Source of the DNA: an uncultured Eubacteriales bacterium
GTDB taxonomy: Bacteria; Bacillota; Clostridia; Christensenellales; Aristaeellaceae
Reading direction: 5' to 3'
Assembly: GCA_900553295.1 (NCBI GenBank)
Contig: USCR01000026.1
Location: 1-21,458, forward strand
DNA: 21,458 nucleotides
Shown piece after piece: positions 15,522 to 21,458 of the stretch (positions are counted from its first letter, which is position 1; each line of letters starts with the position of its first letter). Both the position numbers and the translations under genes were made by a program. The notes under the pieces are model-generated. The model searched no databases, was not told the origin of the DNA, and saw only the letters and a list, made by a program, of their open reading frames with translations.

Positions 15522-17195
15522 TTATTTCGCCGCGTCCCGGGCACGCAGCTCCGTGCGGCGGATCTTGCCGGAAATGGTCTTGGGCAGGGAGTCCACAAAC
15601 TCCACCACCCGCGGATACTTGTAGGGGGCGGTGAGGTGCTTCACGTGATCCTGCAGCTCCTTCTTCAGGGCGTCGGAGGGCTCATAGCCGGGCTTGAGCA
15701 CAATGGTAGCCTTCACCACCTGGCCGCGCAGGGGGTCAGGCACGCCGGTGATGGCCGTCTCCAGCACCGCGGGGTGCTCCAGCAGCGCGCTTTCCACCTC
15801 GAAGGGTCCGATGCGGTAGCCGCTGGACTTGATCACGTCGTCCGCCCGGCCCACGTACCAATAGTAGCCCCACTCATCCCGCCAGGCGATGTCCCTGGTG
15901 TGGTAGATCTTGCCGTCCCACACGTCGTCGGTCATGTCCTGGTTGCGGTAGTAGCCGGAGAACATGCCGATGGGCGCGCCGTGGTGGGTGCGGATGACAA
16001 TCTCGCCGCTGACGCCAGGGGGGCAGGAATTGCCCTCCTCGTCGATGAGGTCCACGTCGAACACCGGGGCGGGCTTGCCCATGGAGCCGGGGCACACCTT
16101 CATCCAAGGGAAGGTGGCCAGGGTCACCACCAGCTCCGTCTGGCCAAAGGCCTCCCGCAGCTCAATGCCCGTGCGCTTCTTCCACTCCTCGGCCATGTCC
16201 GGGTTCAGGGGTTCGCCGGCCACGGAGCAGTGCTTCAGGCTGCTCAGGTCATACTTGGAGAAGTCCTCCTGGAGCATGTAACGGTACATGGTTGGCGGAG
16301 AGCAATAAGTGGTGATGTGGAATTTCTCGATCATGCCCAGCAGCTCCGCAGCGTTGAACTTGTCAAAGTCATAGACGAAAACGCAGCTGCCGCCCAGCCA
16401 TTGGCCATAGAGCTTGCCCCACACGGACTTGGCCCAGCCGGTTTCCGACACGGTCAGGTGCAGCCCGCCGTCCTCCACCTGGAGCCAGTATACCGCCGTG
16501 AGGATGTGCCCCAGGGGGTAGTAGTAGTTATGGGTCACCATCTTGGGCATGCCCGTGGTGCCGGAGGTGAAGTAGAGGAGCATGATGTCCTCATTCTGGG
16601 CATAGGCGTCGCCGGTGGGCTTTTCCCACACGTCGGAGGCGGCGGCAAAGCCCTCGTCATAGCTCAGCCAGCCCGGGCGCTTGGTGCGCACCAGCACGCG
16701 GTTTTTCAGGGTGGGACAATCAGGGGCGGCTTCCTCCACGGCGTCGGCCACACAGGTGGTGTGCTCCGTGCAGACGATGGTGGTCACGTCCGCCGCCTGC
16801 ACCCGGTAGCGGATGTCCTTGGCAGTGAGCAGGTGGGTAGCCGGGATGGTGATGGCGCCGATCTTGTGCAGGGCGATGATGATGGGCCAGAACTCATGAT
16901 GCCGCTTGAGGATGAGCATCACGGCGTCGCCCTTTTTCACGCCGATGGACTTGAAGTAGTTGGCCGCGCGGTTGGAATCCAGCATCATCCGCCGGAAATC
17001 GTAGCGCACCACGTCCCCCTCGGGGTCCGTCCACAAAAGGGCGGGGCGCTCCGGGTCCTCCCGGCCCAGGCGGTCCACCACGTCGTAAGCAAAGTTAAAG
17101 GAGGCGGGACGCTTCAGGCGGAAGTTCTTGTTGAAATCCTCATAGCTGATAAAGTCACCCTGAACGTCCATATATTCATGATATAAAGGCTGCAT
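15522..17195 (-). CDS. AMP-forming acyl-CoA synthetase, medium or branched-chain type
   Basis: About 557 residues of the adenylate-forming (ANL) superfamily, cytoplasmic, making acyl-CoA from a carboxylic acid, ATP and CoA. Motifs in order: P-loop YFTSGTTGMPK (208-218), REAFGQTE in the middle, the hinge region ending in GYRIGPFEVESAL, and the catalytic lysine in TISGKIRR (K544). The overall pattern, including the NFAYDVVD N-terminal region, fits the MACS-like acyl-CoA synthetases of anaerobes and archaea rather than acetyl-CoA synthetase; chain length cannot be read from sequence. The chosen ATG follows GAGAGG; the open frame continues upstream but overlaps the regulator. It starts 40 bases after the XRE-cupin gene, an association seen repeatedly in anaerobes. 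Confidence 0.9.
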   Translation of the reverse strand: MQPLYHEYMDVQGDFISYEDFNKNFRLKRPASFNFAYDVVDRLGREDPERPALLWTDPEGDVVRYDFRRMMLDSNRAANYFKSIGVKKGDAVMLILKRHHEFWPIIIALHKIGAITIPATHLLTAKDIRYRVQAADVTTIVCTEHTTCVADAVEEAAPDCPTLKNRVLVRTKRPGWLSYDEGFAAASDVWEKPTGDAYAQNEDIMLLYFTSGTTGMPKMVTHNYYYPLGHILTAVYWLQVEDGGLHLTVSETGWAKSVWGKLYGQWLGGSCVFVYDFDKFNAAELLGMIEKFHITTYCSPPTMYRYMLQEDFSKYDLSSLKHCSVAGEPLNPDMAEEWKKRTGIELREAFGQTELVVTLATFPWMKVCPGSMGKPAPVFDVDLIDEEGNSCPPGVSGEIVIRTHHGAPIGMFSGYYRNQDMTDDVWDGKIYHTRDIAWRDEWGYYWYVGRADDVIKSSGYRIGPFEVESALLEHPAVLETAITGVPDPLRGQVVKATIVLKPGYEPSDALKKELQDHVKHLTAPYKYPRVVEFVDSLPKTISGKIRRTELRARDAAK

Positions 17196-17235
17196 GGCCA
17201 GGACCTCTCTTCCTATGGATATGTAGGCAGGGGCA

Positions 17236-17802
17236 TTACTCCTTGGTATCCTCTTTGATGACCACGGCGATGAACCGGCAGTCGCCCTCCACGGCGTACA
17301 TGGCATGGGCCAGGGAAGAATCGTAATACAGGCTGTCCCCCGGGCCCAGGAGCAGTTCGTTCCCGCCCAGGACGATTTTCAGGTAGCCCTCCAGCACGTA
17401 GTCGAACTCCTGTCCCTCGTGGCTGTGGGCCTGCTTGACCGTACCCGGCGGGTCCTGCTCCACGGTGACGATGAAGGGCTCCGCCAGCTTGTGGGCAAAA
17501 TTGTAGGCCAGGTGCTGGTAGTGGTACTGCTTGCGCCGGTCAAAGGCCAGGCCCTGGCCGGAGCGGGTGAGCACATAGCCCCGCAGCTTGGGGCTTTCCC
17601 CGGTGAGCAGGTCGGAAATATCCACCCCCAGGGTTTCCGCAATATTGAACAGATGGGAAAAGGAAAAATCCTTGGTACCGCTCTCATAGGCGGCGTACTC
17701 CTCCAGGGTCATGCCGGATCTTTCGGCCACCTGTTCCTGGGTCAGGCCGGCAATGTCCCGCAGGTCGCAAATGCGCAGGGCAATGAGCTGAATCTGATTC
17801 AT
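17236..17802 (-). CDS. XRE-family regulator with C-terminal cupin domain
   Basis: 188 residues. A helix-turn-helix of the XRE type covers residues ~5-65 (LRDIAGLTQEQVAERSGMT). A cupin_2 domain covers ~112-183, with putative metal-binding or ligand-pocket residues in HSHEGQE (H126, H128, E132) and H166. Such proteins are repressors or activators that bind a small ligand in the cupin barrel. As the gene next to the acyl-CoA synthetase it probably senses an organic acid or an acyl product. AAGGAGG about 7 bases before the ATG selects this start over one 20 codons upstream that would overlap the leader terminator. Confidence 0.9.
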   Translation of the reverse strand: MNQIQLIALRICDLRDIAGLTQEQVAERSGMTLEEYAAYESGTKDFSFSHLFNIAETLGVDISDLLTGESPKLRGYVLTRSGQGLAFDRRKQYHYQHLAYNFAHKLAEPFIVTVEQDPPGTVKQAHSHEGQEFDYVLEGYLKIVLGGNELLLGPGDSLYYDSSLAHAMYAVEGDCRFIAVVIKEDTKE

Positions 17803-17842
17803 GGTAGACCTCCTTGTCTGCATGGGAAAGAAAAAAGGGTAG

Positions 17843-17877
17843 AAAAAAACCTGCTTCCTCAAATACCGAGGCGCAGG
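17843..17877 (-). terminator. Leader terminator upstream of the XRE-cupin gene
   Basis: On the minus strand CCTGC (17877-17873) pairs with GCAGG (17854-17850), and CCTC with GAGG continues the stem across a small internal loop. Seven T residues follow. It lies about 40 bases before the regulator start and downstream of the T-box-like leader, so it is placed to act as an attenuator. Confidence 0.75.
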
Positions 17878-18122
17878 GCATGTTACAAAGCAAATGGCGC
17901 TGCGAAGGACGTCACTTCGCGCATTCCGTCGGCTCCAACAAGCCCTAGCCTATCACGCGGCGCCGTCCCGCCTTACTGGGCACAGATGTGCCTTTCACGC
18001 GGGCTGCTCGGGAGGGATGCGATGTTCCCCGTGCCTCCGGCTTGCACCAACCGCCGGATCTCTGGGCGCAGAGGAGGAAAACCGTGTGTCTCCGTCAAAA
18101 GCATTTGCAGTGGATATTTGAT
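17878..18122 (-). promoter_or_regulatory. T-box-like regulatory leader
   Basis: On the minus strand, after the presumed transcription start, the order of motifs follows a T-box leader (a tRNA-sensing RNA): AGAGA (18063-18059), the distal stem I signature GGTGCAAGCC (18048-18039), a candidate specifier region (18030-18011), CCCGAGC at the stem I base (18012-18006), GTGAAA, then AGTA (17977-17974) and a GCGG/CCGC stem ending in GTGATA (17956-17951). GTTTTCC (18082-18076) can pair with GGGGAAC using two G-U pairs. The specifier codon is unclear; ATC is one candidate. The standard antiterminator consensus AGGGTGGNACCGCG is not obvious, so this may be degenerate or divergent. Control of an acyl-CoA synthetase would be unusual for this class. 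Confidence 0.55.
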
Positions 18123-18129
18123 TAAAAAT

Positions 18130-18159
18130 ATGATAGCATACTCTTGGAATTACTGTCAA
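18130..18159 (-). promoter_or_regulatory. Promoter for the leader and XRE-cupin operon
   Basis: On the minus strand TTGACA (18159-18154) and TATCAT (18135-18130) are 18 bases apart, with a TG one base before the -10 box (extended -10). Transcription would begin near 18122 and give a leader of about 320 bases. Confidence 0.75.
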
Positions 18160-18251
18160 GGCGGCGGATTGTTCTTCCCTTGTATTTCGTGGGAGCAAAA
18201 TGGCAGGCTGTTCCGTTAGCATGTCAGAAACAGTGGAGGTGATCCCTGCAA

Positions 18252-18848
18252 GTGGATGCATTGACCTTGAAACGCGCGCAAAAGGGCGATCCGGCGGCCT
18301 TTGAGGCGCTTTTTACCCCCCTGGAAGGCCGGGTGTACCGCACCTGCGTACATGTACTGGGTCCTGGGGAGGATGCCCGGGACTGCGCCCAGGAAGTGCT
18401 GCTCAAAGCCTTCCGCACCCTGAAGGATTTTCGCGGGGATTGCGCCCTGGAAAGCTGGCTGCACCGGCTGTGCGTCAATGTGTGCCTGGACGCCCTGCGG
18501 CGGCAGAAGCTGCGGGCCGCCCAGTCCCTGGACGCGCTGATAGACGAAGGGTTCGGCCCGGTTGCCCCCGCAGACGGCCCCTACGAGGCATTGGAAAAGA
18601 AGGAGCGCATGGCGCTTTTGCGCCGGGCCATTGCCTGGCTGCCCGAAGAGCAGCGCCTGGCCTTTACCCTGGTGGTGCTGGAAGAACTCCCCTATGAGGA
18701 GGCTGCCGCCCGGCTGGGCGTGGCCACCGGCACGGTAAAAAGCCGCGTGAACCGCGCCCGGGAAAAAATCAGCAAAATTTGTTCATCCGGAGCGGAACCT
18801 TTTGATGCTTCGCGCGTCCAACACAGTGAAGGGAGGGCGATCAAATGA
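18252..18848 (+). CDS. ECF-type RNA polymerase sigma factor
   Basis: 198 residues. Region 2 (residues ~8-75) contains ARDCAQEVLLKAFRTLKDFRGDCALESWLHRLCVN, and region 4 (~125-178) contains LPEEQRLAFTLVVLEELPYEEAAARLGVATGTVKSRVNRAREK, the helix-turn-helix that reads the -35 element. No region 3 is present, as expected for group 4 sigma factors. The start is a GTG with GGAGGTGA about 8 bases upstream. The stop overlaps the anti-sigma start in an ATGA. It presumably directs its own operon, but I could not identify a promoter with confidence in the 130 bases upstream, which also face a divergent promoter. Confidence 0.93.
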   Translation: MDALTLKRAQKGDPAAFEALFTPLEGRVYRTCVHVLGPGEDARDCAQEVLLKAFRTLKDFRGDCALESWLHRLCVNVCLDALRRQKLRAAQSLDALIDEGFGPVAPADGPYEALEKKERMALLRRAIAWLPEEQRLAFTLVVLEELPYEEAAARLGVATGTVKSRVNRAREKISKICSSGAEPFDASRVQHSEGRAIK

Positions 18849-20059
18849 ATTGTGAACAGCACGCGGCTCTCCTGGAAAAGCTGTGGGAGGACGCCATCAC
18901 CCCGGAGGAAGCGGCACGCCTGCGGGAACATGAGCAAAGCTGCGGCGACTGTGCCCGTCGCCGCAGGGAAGCGGAACTCCTGCGCGACGATCTGGACGCC
19001 CTGGCGCAAGAGGAGCTTCCCCTGCCGGAAGGCTTTCACCAGGGCTGGATGCAACTGGTGGAACAGGAGGCGGACAATATGCGGAAAACGTCGGAAGCCC
19101 CCAAGGAACAGCGGCGGCATTTCACGCGGTTCCTTTCCCTGGCGGCAGCCGCGGTCTTCCTGGTGGGCGGCACTCTGCTCACCCGGGATCAGCTGCAGCT
19201 GACCGCGCCCTCCGGCCGGACGGAGGAAACCAGCGACGACGCATACAGCGGCGGCACAAGCGGCTATACGGCGTCGGATGCGCTGTACATGAGCGAAAAC
19301 ACCCGTTCCGCCGGCGTGGAGAGCTACAGCCTCAGCGCCGCCAACGGCGGGGTGGAGGAGACGGCGGAGAGCAAGATCATCCGCACGGTGTCCCTTTCCC
19401 TGGGAAGCGGTACCTTTGACCAGGACCTGGAAACCCTGCAAACCCTGTGCACCGACGCAGGCGGGTGGGTCAGCTACAGCTCCGTTAGCGGCGATGAAGC
19501 GCAAGCTAGCCGGCGGGCCAGCCTGACCCTGCGCATTCCCGAGGAAAAGCTGGACGCCTTCCTCCAGGGCGCAGGAGAGCTGGGCCGGGTCATCAGCCAG
19601 ACGGAGACCGCCCAGGATGTCACCGCCTCCTATCAGGACATAGCCGCCCGCCTGGCCACCCAGCAGGCCAAAATGGAACGCCTGCAGGCTCTCATGAGCG
19701 AAACGGCCACGCTGTCGGAGTTGCTGGAGTTGGAAAGCGCCATTGCCGACACCCAGTATACCCTGGACAGCCTGCAAAGCCAGCTTAACCAGACCGACGA
19801 CCAGGTGGCCTACGCCACGGTGGACGTTTCCCTGCGGGAGGAATCCAGCGCCGACGCCGTGACCACCCGCGAGCTAAGCCTAGGCGAACGCCTGCTGGCC
19901 GGTTTGAAGACAGGCTGGGACACCTTCTGGAGCTTCTGCAAGGATATGCTGGTGTTCCTCAGCGCCGCGCTGCCCTATCTGGCAACTGTAGCGGTGGTGT
20001 ATATGCTGGTACGTTTCACATTCCGCAAAAAGCGGCATGAAAGGAGCAATGAAAAATGA
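18845..20059 (+). CDS. Zinc-type anti-sigma factor fused to DUF4349
   Basis: 404 residues with three parts. Residues 1-75 form a ZAS-like anti-sigma domain: H29-x3-C33-x2-C36 plus C3 are the expected zinc ligands. A membrane helix spans ~96-112. The extracytoplasmic part (~178-360) matches DUF4349, with SKIIRTVSLSLGSGTFDQDLETL, LRIPEEKLDAFL and a long coiled coil in ARLATQQAKMERLQALMSETATLSELLELESAI. A second membrane helix (~366-389) and a basic tail end it. The layout suggests that an envelope signal perceived by the DUF4349 part releases the sigma factor from the cytoplasmic domain. It overlaps the genes on both sides by four bases. Confidence 0.9.
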   Translation: MNCEQHAALLEKLWEDAITPEEAARLREHEQSCGDCARRRREAELLRDDLDALAQEELPLPEGFHQGWMQLVEQEADNMRKTSEAPKEQRRHFTRFLSLAAAAVFLVGGTLLTRDQLQLTAPSGRTEETSDDAYSGGTSGYTASDALYMSENTRSAGVESYSLSAANGGVEETAESKIIRTVSLSLGSGTFDQDLETLQTLCTDAGGWVSYSSVSGDEAQASRRASLTLRIPEEKLDAFLQGAGELGRVISQTETAQDVTASYQDIAARLATQQAKMERLQALMSETATLSELLELESAIADTQYTLDSLQSQLNQTDDQVAYATVDVSLREESSADAVTTRELSLGERLLAGLKTGWDTFWSFCKDMLVFLSAALPYLATVAVVYMLVRFTFRKKRHERSNEK

Positions 20060-20775
20060 AGCGGTTTTTCTGTTTACTATTGGCCCTGTGCCTGACCCTG
20101 TGCTTTGGTCTTGCCCTGGCAGAGAATGCTGCTGCCCCGGAGGCCTCCCCCGCCACGCTCACCGTAACCGGCGAGGCGCAGGTGATTATCCCCGCGGACT
20201 ATGCGCAGCTGGTGCTGGGCGTATCCACCCAGGATGAATCCGTCACCACTGCCAGCACCATCAACAGCACCACCCTGGATGCGGTCATCGAAGCCCTCCA
20301 CGGCATTGGCATTGCCCCTGAGGACATCGTCACCGAAAACCTCTCCGTGTCCCCCATGTACGACTATCAGTACGGCAAGCTCGGTGAAAGCCAAACCGTT
20401 ATCGGCTACCAGGTGGAAAACCGTCTGCGCGTCACCGTGCGGGACGTGAACCAGGTGGGCGCGGTGATGGACGCGGGCGTGGCTGCGGGCGCCAATGAAG
20501 CCTTCGGCATCACCTTCCTCTCCAGCAATGAGGCCGACGCCGCGGACCAGGCGCTTCGCGCCGCCGTGGTGGAAGGCCAGCGCAAGGCGGAGCTGATGGC
20601 CGAGGCCTGCGGCAAAACGCTGGGCAACCTGGTTTCCGTCAACGAGAACGCCTATGGTGGATCTGGCGGCGTGACCCTGAAATATGCCGCCGACGCCGCG
20701 GCGGGCACCACGGTCCTGGCCAACGACCTGACCGTTTCCGCGCAGGTAACGCTTACCTACCAGCTGGCGGAATAA
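20056..20775 (+). CDS. SIMPL-domain (DUF541) exported protein
   Basis: 239 residues. The signal peptide occupies residues 1-22 with cleavage near ALA|EN; no lipobox is seen. The mature part is a SIMPL/DUF541 domain: LTVTGEAQVIIPADYAQLVLGV, the helix with LDAVIEALHGIGIAPEDIVTENLSVSP, the YQVENRLRVTVRDVNQVGAVMDAGVAAGAN block, and AAVVEGQRKAELMAEACGKTLGNLVSV. Proteins of this family are periplasmic or extracytoplasmic and are linked to stress tolerance; the biochemical role is not established. ATGA overlap with the anti-sigma gene makes it the third member of the sigma operon. Confidence 0.9.
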   Translation: MKRFFCLLLALCLTLCFGLALAENAAAPEASPATLTVTGEAQVIIPADYAQLVLGVSTQDESVTTASTINSTTLDAVIEALHGIGIAPEDIVTENLSVSPMYDYQYGKLGESQTVIGYQVENRLRVTVRDVNQVGAVMDAGVAAGANEAFGITFLSSNEADAADQALRAAVVEGQRKAELMAEACGKTLGNLVSVNENAYGGSGGVTLKYAADAAAGTTVLANDLTVSAQVTLTYQLAE

Positions 20776-20800
20776 TTTCATACCGTCTTTCTATTGGCGG

Positions 20801-20834
20801 CCGCCCTCCCTTTTTCGGGAGGGCGGTCTATTTG
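20801..20834 (+). terminator. Intrinsic terminator of the sigma operon
   Basis: The perfect 10-bp stem CCGCCCTCCC (20801-20810) / GGGAGGGCGG (20817-20826) has a TTTTTC loop and is followed by TCTATTTG. The tail is short of T residues but the stem is strong. Confidence 0.75.
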
Positions 20835-20860
20835 CGTCGGGGCAGAATTCATGCTACAAT
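20832..20860 (+). promoter_or_regulatory. Promoter for topB
   Basis: TTGCGT (20832-20837) and TACAAT (20855-20860) are 17 bases apart, with TG one base before the -10 box. Transcription would start near 20867, only about 15 bases before the ATG. Confidence 0.75.
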
Positions 20861-20881
20861 CAGGAAAAGGGAGGTGGTACC

Positions 20882-21458
20882 ATGGCGAAAACCCTGGTGG
20901 TGGCGGAGAAGCCCAGCGTGGGCAAGGACATTGCCCGGGTGCTGGGCTGCCGGGAGCGGGGCGAAGGCTGCCTGATCGGCGAAACATACATCGTCACCTG
21001 GGCCATCGGCCACCTGGTAAGCCTGTGCGAACCCGACGAGCTGGACGAGCAGTACAAGCGCTGGAGCTACCAAACCCTGCCCATACTGCCCCAGACCATC
21101 CCCCTGAAAGTGCTCTCGGCAACCAAGGGACAATACAACATCGTTGCCGGGCTGATGAATGGACCGGAGACCGACGGCGTCATCTGCGCCACAGACGCCG
21201 GACGGGAGGGCGAACTGATCTTCCGCTATATTTATGAGAAATGCGGCTGCCGCAAGCCCATCACCCGCCTGTGGATCAGCTCCATGACCGACGAGGCCAT
21301 CCAGGAGGGCTTCCAGCATATCCGCCCCGGGGCAGACTATGACGGGCTGTACCGCAGCGCCGTATGCCGCTCCCAGGCGGATTGGCTGGTGGGGATGAAC
21401 GCCACCCGGGCCTTCACCCTGCGCTATGACACCCTGCTTTCCGTGGGCCGGGTGCAGA
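20882..21458 (+). CDS. topB: DNA topoisomerase III, N-terminal part (runs off the window)
   Basis: 192 complete codons are visible. Type IA topoisomerase features are clear: the TOPRIM start AKTLVVAEKPSVGKDIARVLG with the catalytic glutamate, then ATDAGREGELIFRYIYE with the metal-binding DxD-like motif, and NATRAFTL plus LLSVGRVQ near the end of the visible part. The VAEKPSVGKDIA and AIGHLVSL segments point to topoisomerase III rather than TopA. The active-site tyrosine lies beyond the window edge. GGGAGGTGG precedes the ATG. It removes negative supercoils and decatenates DNA in the cytoplasm; in some Bacillota extra copies sit on mobile elements, but nothing mobile is seen here. Confidence 0.93.
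   Translation, partial: MAKTLVVAEKPSVGKDIARVLGCRERGEGCLIGETYIVTWAIGHLVSLCEPDELDEQYKRWSYQTLPILPQTIPLKVLSATKGQYNIVAGLMNGPETDGVICATDAGREGELIFRYIYEKCGCRKPITRLWISSMTDEAIQEGFQHIRPGADYDGLYRSAVCRSQADWLVGMNATRAFTLRYDTLLSVGRVQ

Noticed and set aside
15636..17186. Plus-strand open frame of 516 codons
   Set aside because: Antisense to the acyl-CoA synthetase, which has all catalytic motifs. GC-rich genes commonly produce such open frames.
17950..17978. The AAGGCGGGAC...CCGCG segment as the T-box antiterminator sequence itself
   Set aside because: It resembles the consensus loosely, but no terminator with a T-run follows it directly, and its place after AGTA fits the stem III region better.
17878..18122. 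RNase P RNA, tmRNA or cobalamin riboswitch in the leader
   Set aside because: The conserved blocks of those RNAs (for example GAGGAAAGTCC for RNase P or the B12 box) are not present in the expected positions.
17894..18219. Plus-strand open frames between the XRE-cupin and sigma genes as a small protein gene
   Set aside because: No ribosome binding site, and low-complexity translation. The region is better explained as the minus-strand leader RNA with promoter and terminator.
18692..19777. Minus-strand frame of 361 codons over the anti-sigma gene
   Set aside because: Antisense to a gene with a zinc motif, membrane helices and DUF4349 similarity, and with overlapping start and stop codons on both sides.
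20882..21458. Mobile-element context for the topoisomerase III gene
   Set aside because: No integrase, relaxase, conjugation or insertion sequence genes are seen; the gene follows an ordinary chromosomal operon and has its own promoter.

Overview
The window looks like a chromosomal segment of a GC-rich, anaerobic-type Bacillota (class Clostridia, perhaps a gut lineage of the Christensenellales or Oscillospirales kind). This rests on strong AGGAGG-type ribosome binding sites, separate SecD and SecF, a LytTR/GHKL two-component pair, a T-box-like leader and orphan secreted solute-binding proteins. The lineage is an inference; no rRNA or other marker gene is present.

Layout, left to right. (1) Positions 1-415 hold a cluster of terminators closing an upstream gene outside the window, then a structured but unrecognised leader. 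(2) Positions 416-5226 carry two tandem paralogous 770-codon genes for secreted proteins that appear to join a beta-propeller-like N-terminal half to a family 1 solute-binding domain and a helical C-terminal tail. Each has its own terminator. (3) Positions 5410-5946 encode an ASCH-domain protein. (4) Positions 5946-6223 are a palindrome-rich intergenic element bracketed by two nearly identical 41-bp hairpin repeats. (5) On the minus strand, 6227-9914 encode two overlapping ABC exporter half-transporters, preceded by a LytTR regulator and a sensor-less GHKL kinase (10005-11370) with a terminator between the two pairs. (6) Further upstream on the same strand lie secF, secD and a small membrane-anchored or secreted protein, served by a consensus promoter at 14225-14253. 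(7) Positions 14323-17802, also minus strand, encode two GNAT acetyltransferases, an AMP-forming acyl-CoA synthetase and an XRE-cupin regulator. They are read from a promoter at 18130-18159 through a leader of about 320 nt with T-box-like motifs and a terminator. (8) On the plus strand, 18252-20775 form a tightly overlapping operon: ECF sigma factor, zinc-type anti-sigma factor fused to DUF4349, and a SIMPL-domain periplasmic protein. (9) The window ends inside topB (topoisomerase III), which has its own promoter.

How the parts may work together. The sigma/anti-sigma/SIMPL operon looks like an envelope-stress module. The LytTR/GHKL pair and the ABC exporter pair may form a signal-controlled export unit. 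The XRE-cupin regulator and acyl-CoA synthetase form an organic-acid activation unit whose leader may sense a tRNA, linking it to amino acid status. The two most unusual items are that leader (17843-18122) and the multi-hairpin element (5946-6223).
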